From contig NZ_CP126115.1 of the NCBI RefSeq assembly GCF_030123505.1, positions 1,254,001 through 1,318,000 of the forward strand: a stretch of DNA of 64,000 nucleotides, given 5' to 3'. The notes under the pieces are model-generated. The model did no database searches, was not told the origin of the DNA, and saw only the letters and a program-made list of their open reading frames with translations. Positions 52,770 through 62,644 of the stretch are shown piece after piece; position 1 is the stretch's first letter, and each line of letters starts with the position of its first letter. This DNA is from Neobacillus sp. YX16. Its GTDB lineage: Bacteria > Bacillota > Bacilli > Bacillales > Cytobacillaceae. Position numbers and translations under genes: made by a program.

Positions 52770-52916
52770 CTAATGCGATCGCTTCTTAGTTTCACGCTGT
52801 AAAATGATTAAGTCTTGGGTAAGCTTGCTTTCACCATTTATTTGGGAATGTGCATGTTTAGCACTCGCCCATGGTGTGGAAAATGGTTTGTTTTGAAAAG
52901 ATTTTTGTTTTCCCAT
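52770..52916 (-). CDS. YpzG-like small protein, 48 aa
   Basis: GGAGG lies seven bases before the ATG. The product begins MGKQKSFQNKPFSTPW and has AKHAHSQINGESKLTQDL and ends ETKKRSH, similar to the YpzG family of small Bacillus proteins. It lies 17 bp downstream of sspK on the same strand, so it is probably made in the forespore too. Function unknown. Confidence 0.7.
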   Translation of the reverse strand: MGKQKSFQNKPFSTPWASAKHAHSQINGESKLTQDLIILQRETKKRSH

Positions 52917-52933
52917 TCATAAACCTCCCATTT

Positions 52934-53110
52934 TTAAAAATACTCAGGTGTATCATTTTCACGCTCACCAGAAGCACGCATCCGCTCTTGTGGATGGGTA
53001 TTAATTGTGCCATCCGCTCTTTTTGAAGCATATTCTGCTTTTGCCCGTGGCTCTCCCTCTAACTTGTTGTTATTTTGGTTAGGGAAATTCCGTGCTTTAT
53101 TTCTCACCAT
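52934..53110 (-). CDS. sspK: Small acid-soluble spore protein K
   Basis: A 58-residue protein beginning [16 protein letters not shown], with [16 protein letters not shown] and [12 protein letters not shown], the pattern of B. subtilis SspK. GGAGG lies before the ATG. Expression should be in the forespore under sigma-G; I did not identify a promoter with confidence. Confidence 0.9.
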   Translation of the reverse strand: MVRNKARNFPNQNNNKLEGEPRAKAEYASKRADGTINTHPQERMRASGERENDTPEYF

Positions 53111-53245
53111 GTTGGTACCTCCATCAAAAGGGAATGAGAAACCGTGAATAGCAAAGTGTCGTCACACCAGTGCTTACCACGTGATATTAGTATTCGATTT
53201 TTAGCTTTAGGTTATGTTATAAGAAATTGGTAATGAGGTGAATGT

Positions 53246-53515
53246 ATGAACGATTATCACGATAGATTAGCAAAGCTGTTGTTAGAAAAAAACGAATTGC
53301 TCTCCTACAATCAAGCCCTGACCTGGGTTGAGTTGATGTGGGAGGACTTTGAAACCACCGCTGCGAAGGCAGGAAGAGATTACCTAGGCAGTGAGATGAC
53401 GGAAAGAATTGTTAAACAATGGATTGATACTTATGGGGAAAGACTCCATGATTTTGTTGCCAAAAATCCAAAATATAGGGATTTCCTCATCCAAGATAAG
53501 AATAAAATAAATTAA
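53246..53515 (+). CDS. yfhJ: YfhJ family protein
   Basis: An 89-residue acidic protein with the hallmark LTWVELMWEDFETT and a C-terminal DFVAKNPKYRDFL. It fits YfhJ by size and by place in the yfh block. AATGAGGTGA precedes the ATG. No function is established. Confidence 0.85.
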   Translation: MNDYHDRLAKLLLEKNELLSYNQALTWVELMWEDFETTAAKAGRDYLGSEMTERIVKQWIDTYGERLHDFVAKNPKYRDFLIQDKNKIN

Positions 53516-53544
53516 AGGCGAGTGACTATAAATCACTCGCCTTT
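53514..53544. terminator. Bidirectional terminator yfhJ / yfhP
   Basis: A perfect 12 bp stem, AAAGGCGAGTGA / TCACTCGCCTTT. Confidence 0.88.
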
Positions 53545-53548
53545 AACA

Positions 53549-54529
53549 TTAACTAGGAATTATACTGAGCTTTTTACGGAGTTTCTGCTCACTGAACACC
53601 CAGCCGGTATAGGAACTAACTGGGTTCAACTGTAAATCTAACTGTACGACTGCCACGAACGGATAATGTCCATTGCTTCGATATCTTAGATCAATAAAAC
53701 GAACTTCGTAATAGTCATCGTACTCATCTAATTCCCATCGATAGACAGGCGAGAACGACAGGAAGGCAGCTAAGTTTTTATCTTTTTTAGCGGCTTCTAG
53801 TACAGGTGTTTCCGGTACCGGCACTCGCTTAAAACGGTCTAGTATCTCGACATTCGATCCTACCGCTTTGCCGACAAAAAACTCCCCTTCGTTCATCGCA
53901 GCAATTCTCCAAAGATGAAACTTCATAGTTGGTGCAATTATGATTTCCGTTGCGTCTGGAATTAACTTCTTAACTTCTGCCTTAACTTTACCTTGAGCAT
54001 AAAACCGAAGGAGGTAATATCCAAATAACACGACAAACATCGTTAAAAATGTATAACCGGGATCTGCACCAAAAACCCAAATAATAATGGCGACTATGTG
54101 AATTCCAAAGATAATTGGGTCAAAGGTATTAATTACTCCAAGCGCAACCCATTTTGACGTAAATGGTCTAAGAGCCTGCGTACCATAGGCGTTAAAAATG
54201 TCTACAAACACATGGATAAACACCGCTGCAAACGTCCACCCCCACAGGTGGAGAAGATTTGCATTGGGAAAAAAAGGATAAATCACTGCTAAAAGAATAA
54301 GAGGCCATAAAAGTATAGCTGGAATAGAATGGGTGACTCCTCGATGATTACGAATATAGATGGCATTATTTCTTAACTTTAAAACGGTATCAATATCAGG
54401 TATTTGTGAGCCTGCAATCGTGGCAATTAATACACTTGTTGTTGTTACAGAGCTGCCAGCTACTATAGGATCAAGAGTAGCCAGACCGCCTAGTGCAATT
54501 CCCATTACAACATGAGTTCCAGTATCCAA
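53549..54529 (-). CDS. yfhP: YfhP, membrane-bound metal-dependent hydrolase (YdjM/DUF457 family)
   Basis: A 326-residue protein with about four membrane helices in the first 190 residues. Conserved metal-type histidines and acids occur in MDTGTHVVMG, SQIPDIDTVLKL, NHRGVTHSIPA and HVFVDIFNAYG. I place the start at TTG 54529, ten bases after AAAGGAGG; this gives the same length and first residues as B. subtilis YfhP. A longer frame reaching 54595 would read 14 residues from the repeat element next to it and is an artefact. Confidence 0.88.
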   Translation of the reverse strand: MDTGTHVVMGIALGGLATLDPIVAGSSVTTTSVLIATIAGSQIPDIDTVLKLRNNAIYIRNHRGVTHSIPAILLWPLILLAVIYPFFPNANLLHLWGWTFAAVFIHVFVDIFNAYGTQALRPFTSKWVALGVINTFDPIIFGIHIVAIIIWVFGADPGYTFLTMFVVLFGYYLLRFYAQGKVKAEVKKLIPDATEIIIAPTMKFHLWRIAAMNEGEFFVGKAVGSNVEILDRFKRVPVPETPVLEAAKKDKNLAAFLSFSPVYRWELDEYDDYYEVRFIDLRYRSNGHYPFVAVVQLDLQLNPVSSYTGWVFSEQKLRKKLSIIPS

Positions 54530-54553
54530 AAGGAAAATTCCTCCTTTAATAAA

Positions 54554-54702
54554 ATGTCTAGCTCCAGCGCCTAGGGGCTCGGGGGCATAAGCCAATCCGT
54601 CAAGAAGGTAAAGAACAACCTTCTAGTCGGCTCGTCTTATGCCTGTCGCCCCTGGGAAAAAATGAACTGCTTTTTTCTTTGTTCAAGGCGCTTCCGCTTT
54701 TC
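54554..54702 (+). repeat. Interspersed repeat, copy B
   Basis: 149 bp from TGTCTAGCTCCAGCGCCTAG to CAAGGCGCTTCCGCTTTTC. It is almost the same as the copy at 57351 and lies in the same direction. The ends GCTCCAGCGCC and GGCGCTTCCGC and the internal CATAAGCC/GGCTCGTCTTATG make it strongly self-pairing. It lies between yfhP and mutY, which are divergent. Confidence 0.85.
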
Positions 54703-54803
54703 TTTTATCTTGTCAAAATCAATAATATGGCTTATCGTTAAAAAATGCTTATTATTATATTCCCTTATTTCTTTTTGTTTAACAGGCTGGAGGCATTTTT
54801 GTA

Positions 54804-55904
54804 ATGGTAAATGAGTTGAAAAATATAGAAAAAATCACAATAGAAAATTTTCAAGAGGATTTAATCTCCTGGTTTAAAGCCGAACAACGCGAATTGCCAT
54901 GGAGAAAAGACCAAGACCCTTATAAAGTATGGGTGTCAGAAATCATGCTGCAGCAGACAAGAGTTGATACGGTTATTCCTTATTTTAATCGATTTATTGA
55001 ATGGTTTCCAACGATAGAAGACCTTGCGAACGCAAATGATGATAAAGTTCTTAAAGCATGGGAAGGACTAGGTTATTATTCGCGAGTAAGGAATTTACAT
55101 TCAGCTGTAAAAGAAGTAAACGAAAAATACGATGGTCAGGTACCAAATACTCCAAAAGAAATTTCAAACCTAAAGGGGGTTGGTCCCTACACGGCTGGTG
55201 CAATTTTGAGTATTGCCTATGGTATACCTGAACCCGCAGTGGATGGTAATGTCATGAGGGTTTTATCACGTATCCTCTCGATTTGGGAGGATATCGCAAA
55301 GCCATCTACTAGGAAGGTATTTGAAAATGCTGTTAGACAGCTAATCTCCCATGAAGATCCTTCTGCGTTTAATCAGGCATTAATGGAACTTGGCGCATTA
55401 ATTTGCACGCCAACATCGCCTTCTTGTTTACTCTGCCCTGTACGGGATCATTGTCAAGGTTTTCATGAGGGAGTAGAGTCAGAACTTCCAATTAAGACGA
55501 AAAAGAACTCACAAAAAAATGTTGAACTAGCAGCAATTATTGTAAAAAATGAAATGGGAAAAGTACTAATTCATAAACGTCCTGAAACTGGACTATTAGC
55601 AAATTTATGGGAGTTTCCAAATGTTGAAATTCATCAACCATTACTGATGGATCGTACTCAAATCACTGATCTTTTCAAAGATTCCTTTGATATGAATATT
55701 ATGCTTGATAAAGGTATTGGTCAAATAGAACACATTTTTTCCCATTTAATTTGGAATATCCGTGTATTTACAGGAACAATTGGTTCCGATTTTTCTGAAG
55801 GTAATGGTTGGAAATTTATTTCCTTAGATGAAATGGAAGATTATGCCTTTCCGGTTTCTTATCATAAAATCCTAAAGCTATATAATAATTATACAAAAAA
55901 ATGA
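54804..55904 (+). CDS. mutY: A/G-specific adenine glycosylase MutY
   Basis: A 366-residue DNA repair enzyme that removes A opposite 8-oxoG. Catalytic Glu lies in [13 protein letters not shown], the HhH in [18 protein letters not shown] with the Asp in [12 protein letters not shown], and the [4Fe-4S] ligands in [19 protein letters not shown]-terminal NUDIX-like 8-oxoG recognition domain begins near residue 235. GGAGG lies nine bases before the ATG. Confidence 0.95.
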   Translation: MVNELKNIEKITIENFQEDLISWFKAEQRELPWRKDQDPYKVWVSEIMLQQTRVDTVIPYFNRFIEWFPTIEDLANANDDKVLKAWEGLGYYSRVRNLHSAVKEVNEKYDGQVPNTPKEISNLKGVGPYTAGAILSIAYGIPEPAVDGNVMRVLSRILSIWEDIAKPSTRKVFENAVRQLISHEDPSAFNQALMELGALICTPTSPSCLLCPVRDHCQGFHEGVESELPIKTKKNSQKNVELAAIIVKNEMGKVLIHKRPETGLLANLWEFPNVEIHQPLLMDRTQITDLFKDSFDMNIMLDKGIGQIEHIFSHLIWNIRVFTGTIGSDFSEGNGWKFISLDEMEDYAFPVSYHKILKLYNNYTKK

Positions 55905-55934
55905 ACGCCACAAGGTTCCTGGCGTTCTTTTTTT
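55900..55934. terminator. Bidirectional terminator mutY / yfhS
   Basis: GAACGCCA pairs with TGGCGTTC, with A and T tracts outside. Confidence 0.85.
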
Positions 55935-56115
55935 ATAATTTTATTCCGCCGCGACTTTCAATTTCTTCAATAATTTCCCGATGAATGGTAACTCCTTCAC
56001 TGTTTAAATAAGGTGCGATTTGCTGGAGTGAGTGATGAAAAAAAGCAAGTTCATTTTCATTCCAATCCGCTTTAGACATCATTGATAGCTCTGTCATATC
56101 CCGTCCTGTATACAT
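55933..56115 (-). CDS. yfhS: YfhS-like small protein, 60 aa
   Basis: An acidic protein starting MYTGRDMTELSMMSKADW and ending IIEEIESRGGIKL. ATG 56115 has AAAGGAAG six bases before it; the longer frame to 56133 does not. Position between mutY and fabL is that of B. subtilis yfhS, a sporulation gene of unknown role; similarity is judged mainly by position and size. Confidence 0.65.
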   Translation of the reverse strand: MYTGRDMTELSMMSKADWNENELAFFHHSLQQIAPYLNSEGVTIHREIIEEIESRGGIKL

Positions 56116-56223
56116 AATCGACTTCCTTTCCAATGGGATTCATCCAGCTTATTGTTTTGTAATTAATTGTCTTCTATTCATAGAAAAGCTAAAATGAAAA
56201 GAACACGAAAATAAAAGGGGTAA

Positions 56224-56979
<756 letters not shown>

Positions 56980-57050
56980 TTATTTTTTTAAAAATTTTTT
57001 AGGATAATCTTCACGAAGCGGGACATATTAATTTCGTGGAGGTGATTAAC

Positions 57051-57284
57051 ATGGCAAACAATCAACAACCAAACAAAACTTCTGCTGGAACGAACATCCA
57101 AGAGGTTAGACAACAAAACGCTCAATCTCAAGCTGGTCAAGGTTCTGCTGGAGCTACTGGTTCAGCTGGTCAATTCGGAACTGAATTCGCTAGCCAAACA
57201 GATGCTGCAGAAGTGAAAAAGCAAAATCAGCAATCTCAAGCTAACAAAGGCCAAGGCAACTCTGGTCAATTTGGTCAAAGCTAA
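57051..57284 (+). CDS. sspE: Gamma-type small acid-soluble spore protein
   Basis: A 77-residue Q-, S-, N- and G-rich protein, MANNQQPNKTSAGTNIQEVR, with two similar halves (EVRQQNAQSQA and EVKKQNQQSQA) and the GPR protease site TEFASQTD between them. It is a spore amino acid store, degraded at germination. GGAGGTGATTAAC precedes ATG 57051; the longer frame starts in that site. CATATTA at 57024-57030 may be a sigma-G -10 box. Confidence 0.93.
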   Translation: MANNQQPNKTSAGTNIQEVRQQNAQSQAGQGSAGATGSAGQFGTEFASQTDAAEVKKQNQQSQANKGQGNSGQFGQS

Positions 57285-57298
57285 TAAAGTAGTAACCA

Positions 57299-57328
57299 GA
57301 AGGCACCCTGAGTCGAAAGGGTGCCTTC
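57299..57328 (+). terminator. Terminator of sspE
   Basis: A perfect 11 bp stem, GAAGGCACCCT / AGGGTGCCTTC. Confidence 0.88.
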
Positions 57329-57350
57329 TTAACGTGAAAAATTAGATAAT

Positions 57351-57499
57351 TGTCTAGCTACAGCGCCTAGGGGCTCGGGGTCATAAGCCAATCCGTCAGA
57401 AAGGTTAAAGAACAACCTTCCCGCCGAATCGTCTTATGCCTGTTGCCCCTGGGAAAAAATGAACTGCTTTTTTCCTTGGTCAAGGCGCTTCCGCTTTTC
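57351..57499 (+). repeat. Interspersed repeat, copy C
   Basis: 149 bp, from TGTCTAGCTACAGCGCC to GGCGCTTCCGCTTTTC. It matches copy B at 54554 with only scattered changes, several of them in stems (for example GAATCG for GGCTCG). With the sspE terminator it fills the 317 bp gap before ygaB. Confidence 0.85.
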
Positions 57500-57602
57500 G
57501 TTAAATCGACAAAACTTCTCCCAAGTCTACATAACTAGTCAAAGGATAAATCTATTTATTAAAGAATACATATTAGGAAGTAAAAATAAGGCGGTGTGGT
57601 AA

Positions 57603-57860
57603 ATGGATCATTTTAACCGTTTAGTATCTGAGCAGATGATGACAATGGAAAAATTACTATACCTTCAAGGTGAGCTTGAGCGGTGTCAAGAAATTGAAGA
57701 ACAACTACAGACTCTGCAAAATGAAACGGAGTTAGAGAGTGTCCAATTTGATATTAATCAAATGAAAAAAGAGTTAAAAGAGATTCAGGAAATCTTTGAA
57801 AAACAAACGGAGGAAGTTATCCAATCCTATCGTGAAACTGATTTAGAACCGTCAATATAG
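57603..57860 (+). CDS. ygaB: YgaB family protein
   Basis: An 85-residue protein predicted to be one long coiled coil (MEKLLYLQGELERCQEIEEQ, MKKELKEIQEIFEKQTEEVI). Size and position after sspE match B. subtilis YgaB. AAGGCGGTG precedes the ATG. Function unknown. Confidence 0.85.
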   Translation: MDHFNRLVSEQMMTMEKLLYLQGELERCQEIEEQLQTLQNETELESVQFDINQMKKELKEIQEIFEKQTEEVIQSYRETDLEPSI

Positions 57861-57902
57861 GTCAAAAATCAAAAAAAAATTGAAAAATATGCAAATTTCT
57901 TC

Positions 57903-57937
57903 AAAGAGTCATTGAAATCAATGGCTCTTTTGTTTTA
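57903..57937 (+). terminator. Terminator of ygaB
   Basis: AAAGAGTCATT pairs with AATGGCTCTTT (one G-T pair), followed by TGTTTT. Confidence 0.8.
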
Positions 57938-58052
57938 AATTCTTTACTCAACCGTTATAATAATAAGAAATAGTAAATAACTTTGTTGCCATTTGTCGTT
58001 AATTGCAGGAAGAAAGGTTACAAAGCGTTTAGGAAGGAAGAAGGGGAGAATC

Positions 58053-58583
58053 ATGGGCGTACCCATCGAAGGTGAACCAATACAAATACATAGCTATAAG
58101 CACAATGGGCACATCCATCGCGTCTGGGAAGAAACGACCGTTTTAAAAGGATCGCAAAATCTGGTAATTGGCGGGAATGATCGCACAATTGTTACAGAGT
58201 CAGATGGAAGAACATGGATTACAAGAGAACCAGCGATTTGTTATTTTCATTCACAGTATTGGTTTAACATTATTGGGATGATTCGTGAAGATGGTATTTA
58301 TTACTATTGTAATCTCAGCTCACCATTTATTTTTGATGGTGAAGCAGTTAAATATATTGATTATGATCTTGATATTAAGGTATTCCCTGATATGACGTTT
58401 AATTTGTTAGACGAGGATGAATATGAACGGCACCGTCGTGAGATGAAGTATCCTGAGGTTATTGACCAAATCCTGAAAAGAAATGTCGAAAAGCTCATTC
58501 AGTGGATTCGACAGCGTAAAGGACCATTTGCGCCAGATTTTATTGATATCTGGTATGAGCGTTATTTAACCTACAGACGTTAA
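58053..58583 (+). CDS. ygaC: YgaC, DUF402 family protein
   Basis: A 176-residue protein, the same length as B. subtilis YgaC, from ATG 58053 with GGGGAG upstream; an earlier frame start at 57993 has none. The DUF402 core includes [29 protein letters not shown] and [10 protein letters not shown]. Relatives of this fold include nucleoside tri/diphosphatases (Ntdp type), so phosphatase activity on nucleotides is possible. Not proven for this branch. Confidence 0.88.
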   Translation: MGVPIEGEPIQIHSYKHNGHIHRVWEETTVLKGSQNLVIGGNDRTIVTESDGRTWITREPAICYFHSQYWFNIIGMIREDGIYYYCNLSSPFIFDGEAVKYIDYDLDIKVFPDMTFNLLDEDEYERHRREMKYPEVIDQILKRNVEKLIQWIRQRKGPFAPDFIDIWYERYLTYRR

Positions 58584-58597
58584 TGGAAGAATGTTTC

Positions 58598-58650
58598 GGA
58601 AAGATGATGAAGGCACCTACACGTATTGTAGCTGTCTTCATCATCTTTCC
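58598..58650 (+). terminator. Long hairpin between ygaC and ygaD
   Basis: A perfect 15 bp stem, GGAAAGATGATGAAG / CTTCATCATCTTTCC, with a 23-base loop. Only a weak T tract follows. Confidence 0.65.
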
Positions 58651-58691
58651 CTGTTCTTATTAATGTGACAGCGCAGAAAGAGGGGCCAATC

Positions 58692-60467
58692 TTGAGCAGT
58701 GTTCGCAGATATCTCGAATTTGTTAAGCCATATCGCCTTCAAATTATAGGGACGATTATTATCGGGGTTTTAAAATTCGCAATCCCGCTTATGATACCCA
58801 TGCTCATTAAGTATGTAGTGGATGATATAATTGGGGCAAGTGGTTTAACAAATGATGAGAAATTAAATAAATTACTAATCATAATGGGAATTATGATTGT
58901 TGTTTTTGTCGTAGTAAGGCCGCCAATTGAATATTATCGTCAATATTTTGCCCAATGGACGTCAAGTAAAATTCTTTACGATATCCGTGATCGGATGTAT
59001 ACACATATCCAGAAACTCAGCTTTAAGTATTATGCCAACACACGGTCAGGAGAAGTTATTTCTCGCGTTATTAATGATGTTGAGCAGACGAAAACATTTG
59101 TTATTACTGGCCTTATGAATCTTTGGCTCGATATCGCGACGATTATTATTGCCATCATTATTATGTTTTACATGAATGTGAGTCTTACTTTTGTATCCAT
59201 CTTGCTATTTCCGTTATATGCGATCTCTATCAAGTACTTTTTTGGTAATCTTCGTAAGCTTACCCGGTCGCGCTCACAAGCACTTGCTGAAATACAAAGC
59301 TATTTACATGAACGGGTTCAAGGGATGCCAGTGATTAAAAGCTTTGCGATTGAAGAGTTTGAACAAAAGCAGTTTGACGTACAAAATAAGAACTTTTTAG
59401 ATAAGGCATTAGAGCACACGAGCTGGAATGCAAAGGCATTTGCGGCCGTTAACACAATTACCGATATCGCACCTTTGCTCGTTATCGGATACTCAGCTTA
59501 CCTTGTTATTCAAGGAAGTTTAACACTGGGAACAATGATTGCGTTTTTTGCTTATATTGATAAATTGTACAATCCGTTAAGAAGGCTTGTGAATTCTTCC
59601 ACAACCCTTACGCAGTCATTCGCATCAATGGATAGGGTATTTGAATTCCTTGATGAGAAATATGATATTGTCGATGCTCCCAATGCGGTTGAGTGTAAGG
59701 ATGTGAAGGGGGACATTACGTTTGATCATGTTCAATTTACCTACAATGAATCAGAGGAAATGATTCTAAAAGATATCAACCTTGATGTGAAAAAAGGGGA
59801 GACGATTGCCCTTGTTGGGATGAGCGGTGGAGGAAAGTCGACACTCGTCAGCCTGATTCCTCGTTTCTACGATGTCACTGAGGGGAAAATTTTATTAGAT
59901 GGAGTAGATATCCGTCATTTCAATGTTCAGACCCTACGAGACAAAATTGGCGTAGTTTTTCAGGACAATATCTTATTTAGTGAATCTGTAAAGAACAATA
60001 TCTTATTAGGGAAACCTGGCGCAACGGATGATGAGGTATATGAAGCTGCCAAAGCGGCAAATGCGCATGATTTTATCGTGAATCTTGCAAATGGGTATGA
60101 TACGAAGGTCGGCGAAAGAGGCGTTAAGCTTTCAGGTGGTCAAAAGCAAAGAGTGGCCATCGCCCGCGTATTTTTACGGAACCCGCCGATATTGATATTA
60201 GATGAGGCAACTTCAGCTCTTGATTTAGAGAGTGAACACCTTATCCAAGAAGCACTTGATAAGCTGGCCAAGGATCGGACGACATTTGTTGTAGCCCATC
60301 GGTTATCCACCATCACACACGCTGATCGAATTGTCTTAATCGAACATGGTAAAATTGTCGAAGTGGGCCAACATGAAGAATTAATGGCGAAACAGGGCAA
60401 TTATTATAAATTATTTCAAGTCCAGCAGCTTGAACAGCATAATGAAAAAACACCGCTGCAGGCATAG
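58692..60467 (+). CDS. ygaD: ABC exporter half-transporter YgaD
   Basis: A 591-residue type I exporter: six membrane helices in residues 1-310, then an ATPase with Walker A GMSGGGKS, signature LSGGQKQR, Walker [13 protein letters not shown] and H-loop VAHRLS. The likely start is TTG 58692 after AGAGGGG, giving [15 protein letters not shown], in line with B. subtilis YgaD; a GTG at 58665 has no site. Multidrug or lipid export is typical of this group; the substrate is unknown. Confidence 0.9.
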   Translation: MSSVRRYLEFVKPYRLQIIGTIIIGVLKFAIPLMIPMLIKYVVDDIIGASGLTNDEKLNKLLIIMGIMIVVFVVVRPPIEYYRQYFAQWTSSKILYDIRDRMYTHIQKLSFKYYANTRSGEVISRVINDVEQTKTFVITGLMNLWLDIATIIIAIIIMFYMNVSLTFVSILLFPLYAISIKYFFGNLRKLTRSRSQALAEIQSYLHERVQGMPVIKSFAIEEFEQKQFDVQNKNFLDKALEHTSWNAKAFAAVNTITDIAPLLVIGYSAYLVIQGSLTLGTMIAFFAYIDKLYNPLRRLVNSSTTLTQSFASMDRVFEFLDEKYDIVDAPNAVECKDVKGDITFDHVQFTYNESEEMILKDINLDVKKGETIALVGMSGGGKSTLVSLIPRFYDVTEGKILLDGVDIRHFNVQTLRDKIGVVFQDNILFSESVKNNILLGKPGATDDEVYEAAKAANAHDFIVNLANGYDTKVGERGVKLSGGQKQRVAIARVFLRNPPILILDEATSALDLESEHLIQEALDKLAKDRTTFVVAHRLSTITHADRIVLIEHGKIVEVGQHEELMAKQGNYYKLFQVQQLEQHNEKTPLQA

Positions 60468-60478
60468 AATAGAACAGC

Positions 60479-60770
60479 AAAAAATGACGTATGTAATTTG
60501 AACTATAACCCATAATATGGACAGTTTAATAAAAGAGACTATGCTGCTAACAGATGACCTCGGTATTGTGCCGGGGTCATCTTCTTTAATCCCCACTGAT
60601 AACGATGATTATTGTACTCCTTCATATAAGAATCTACTATTTGTTTTAACTCACCAAGACTATTACATTCTTTATAATCGACTTCGTCTTTAAAGTGACC
60701 AAAAAATGATTCCATTGGAGCGTTATCCCAACAATTCGGGTTATAGTTCAATTGGCATACGTCATTTTTT
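60479..60770. mobile_element. Degenerate IS3-family remnant within a 33 bp inverted repeat
   Basis: A 33 bp segment (60479-60511, including AAAAAATGACGTATG and GAACTATAACCC) recurs inverted at 60738-60770 with 30 of 33 identities. Between them lies the 3' end of an IS3-type transposase gene. The rest of the element is absent. Confidence 0.6.
60539..60751 (-). pseudogene. IS3 family transposase, C-terminal fragment
   Basis: About 70 residues remain. NCWDNAPMESFFGHFKDEV holds the final Glu of the DDE triad of IS150-like transposases, and KKMTPAQYRGHLL is the usual end. The DD residues and the N-terminal orfA are missing, so it is inactive. The frame enters from the inverted-repeat arm, which shows a rearrangement rather than simple truncation. 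Confidence 0.85.
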
Positions 60771-60840
60771 ATGGATTAGTGTCTAAGATACGAATGTGGA
60801 CCAAATCCTAATTTTGTTTGTATTTTTGTAAAATTGGAAG

Positions 60841-61004
60841 ATGAGAGCCCGAGAACAGCTAAAAGAGGAAAGAGAGGTCACTCATAGGGTAGATGAGAGC
60901 CTGAGAACAGCTAAAAGAGGAAAGAGAGGTCACTCATAAGGTGAATGAGAGCCCGAGAATAGTTAAATAAAGAAAGAGCAGTCACTCATCCAACTTGGAT
61001 GAGT
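60841..61004. repeat. Tandem repeat, 52 bp period, three units
   Basis: ATGAGAGCCCGAGAACAGCT starts at 60841, ATGAGAGCCTGAGAACAGCT at 60893 and ATGAGAGCCCGAGAATAG at 60945. The first two units are nearly identical; the third is diverged and runs into a hairpin. Each unit begins ATGAG and ends CTCAT, so each can fold on itself. It has no coding signal. Confidence 0.85.
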
Positions 61005-61016
61005 ATCGCTCTTAAC
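60971..61016 (-). terminator. Two-part hairpin, probable terminator of the small minus-strand gene
   Basis: AAGAGC/GCTCTT form the outer stem and ACTCATCC/GGATGAGT the inner one. On the minus strand TCTTTATTT follows. Confidence 0.6.
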
Positions 61017-61033
61017 GTCTACTTCATCTAGAG

Positions 61034-61159
61034 TTAATGTCCGTGAGAACTGAAATTATTTAAAATTGTATTATATTCTTGGTCACTAATAATCCCTAAC
61101 TTTTTACATAAGTAGGAATTTAATAAGATTTTTTTCTTTATTCGTTTAGTTGGAGACAC
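61034..61159 (-). CDS. Possible 41-aa SHOCT-like small protein
   Basis: A GTG start eight bases after AAAGGGAG opens a frame MSPTKRIKKKILLNSYL..., with KKLGIISDQEYNTILNNF, which recalls the SHOCT pattern (short helical C-terminal oligomerisation motif, G-I-I-T/S-x-x-E-F/Y). A terminator-like hairpin follows the stop. The basic N-terminus is lysine-rich. It is short, so chance cannot be ruled out, but site, motif and terminator agree. Confidence 0.45.
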   Translation of the reverse strand: MSPTKRIKKKILLNSYLCKKLGIISDQEYNTILNNFSSHGH

Positions 61160-61300
61160 CCTTATCACTCCCTTTATTCTTATTGTATTTCACTCTCGCA
61201 AAAAAGTTTCCTATAACCAAAAAAATCCCTGAATGAAAAGTATTGCCTATATAATACTTTTGGAATTACTCACTTTAATTGGGCTTTATCGACTCATTGA

Positions 61301-62515
61301 TTACTTCTTAAATAAAACAGGTGAAAAATCTACATCTTCTATCCATATGTTCGCTACTTTCTGCATATCATGCTGTATCCATACATCAGCTTTGTAATTT
61401 TTGTCTTGCCTACGTACCCATGTGAGATAAGATTCAACGACCTGAGGATTTACATCTAACTCATTTTCTTTTGGAAATGTGATTTGATTCTGAGTGCCTG
61501 AGGCTAAATCTATCTCATATAGAGAGGTGAACATTGTGGGAACTGGCCCCTCTTCCCACGCTTTGTTTTCATGTGACCGCGCGACAATCACTTTTGAAGG
61601 TGACAGCCAATCTAAATCTAGGTCTACATATCCTTTTGGTGTATATTCTACCTGGTTGGTGGATGCATCTATATCAGCAACTTTAGTAATTTTATTTTTA
61701 ACAAAAAACCGTCCTTCTCCCGAAATATAAGCTAATTGGTTGGCTTGTGGTGCCCATTTAAACCAGTCACTAAATCCTAACATCCTACCAATGTCCTTGA
61801 ATATTTTTCCATCAGAGGATAATACACATAAAGGGTTACTGTCCATGGCCCAAGAAGGTGTAGGAGTGCCGAGAAAGCTGACCCATTTTCCGTCATGACT
61901 CCACTTAAAATCACCAACATTAACGGCAAATAAATCATTTTCATCTATTTGGATTGAGTACAATAGCACAGCCTTGTTCTCATTAAGATTCATATCCTTT
62001 GGAATTTGGTACAACTTAATTGGTTCCCAGCCCGTAGGAAGTCGACCAGATTGAGTAGAAACAATAAACTCTTTACCGTTTGGAAACCATGCAAATTCAC
62101 TAACACCTAACGAAACATTTTCAAATCCATATGGCCTGCCATCCTTTGTCTTTGTAACATTTAGGACCCATCCAGATAAATAAGCTAGCTCATTTGCAAC
62201 AGGGGACCACCTAAATAAAGAAGTCTCAATGATGGGATACGGTTTATAGTTTTCTTTTTTATTTGTATCGTAAATCCAGAGATTTGATTTTTCACCTTGC
62301 TCATCACCGTCTATGTATGCAATAAACCTACCATCATAGGACCACTGGGGAGAATTGACAGATTTATTTGTTGTGAGCTGTACTTCTTGATCTCCGTCTT
62401 TCAGCCATAACTGATGGTCACGAACAAACGCTGCCTTCACTGGTACTTCTGCCTTAGTCACAGAAATAAACTGAAATATGAAAAGCAATATAAGGAATAA
62501 AACTTTTATTGGCAT
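61301..62515 (-). CDS. Secreted TolB-like beta-propeller protein
   Basis: A 404-residue protein with a cleavable signal peptide (hydrophobic residues 4-18, cut near TKAEV). Repeats of the TolB/WD40-like type run through it, for example SPQWSYDGRFIAYIDGDE, FKWSHDGKWVSFLG and FKWAPQANQLAYISGEG. It has no lipobox and no enzyme domain, so it is likely exported and binds a partner. AGGAGGG precedes the ATG. It lies in the segment that breaks the conserved ygaD-ygaE order. Confidence 0.82.
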   Translation of the reverse strand: MPIKVLFLILLFIFQFISVTKAEVPVKAAFVRDHQLWLKDGDQEVQLTTNKSVNSPQWSYDGRFIAYIDGDEQGEKSNLWIYDTNKKENYKPYPIIETSLFRWSPVANELAYLSGWVLNVTKTKDGRPYGFENVSLGVSEFAWFPNGKEFIVSTQSGRLPTGWEPIKLYQIPKDMNLNENKAVLLYSIQIDENDLFAVNVGDFKWSHDGKWVSFLGTPTPSWAMDSNPLCVLSSDGKIFKDIGRMLGFSDWFKWAPQANQLAYISGEGRFFVKNKITKVADIDASTNQVEYTPKGYVDLDLDWLSPSKVIVARSHENKAWEEGPVPTMFTSLYEIDLASGTQNQITFPKENELDVNPQVVESYLTWVRRQDKNYKADVWIQHDMQKVANIWIEDVDFSPVLFKK

Positions 62516-62644
62516 GGCATTCCCTCCTACTAAGTAGATTTTCCTAATAGATTCAAGTGATGCCTAGTTTTGGCTGTTTTTCCTAGATATTGAGAGGATA
62601 ATGAATAATAAATCATACATGAAAAATGGAGAGGATTGAATTAT

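Noticed and set aside
53549..54595. Longer yfhP starting at the ATG in the repeat
   Set aside because: The added N-terminus is repeat-derived, and the internal TTG with AAAGGAGG gives the family's length.
58665..58691. GTG start for ygaD at 58665
   Set aside because: No ribosome site; it lies right after the ygaC-ygaD hairpin. TTG 58692 after AGAGGGG gives the family's N-terminus.
60841..61004. CRISPR array
   Set aside because: As above: contiguous 52 bp units without variable spacers.
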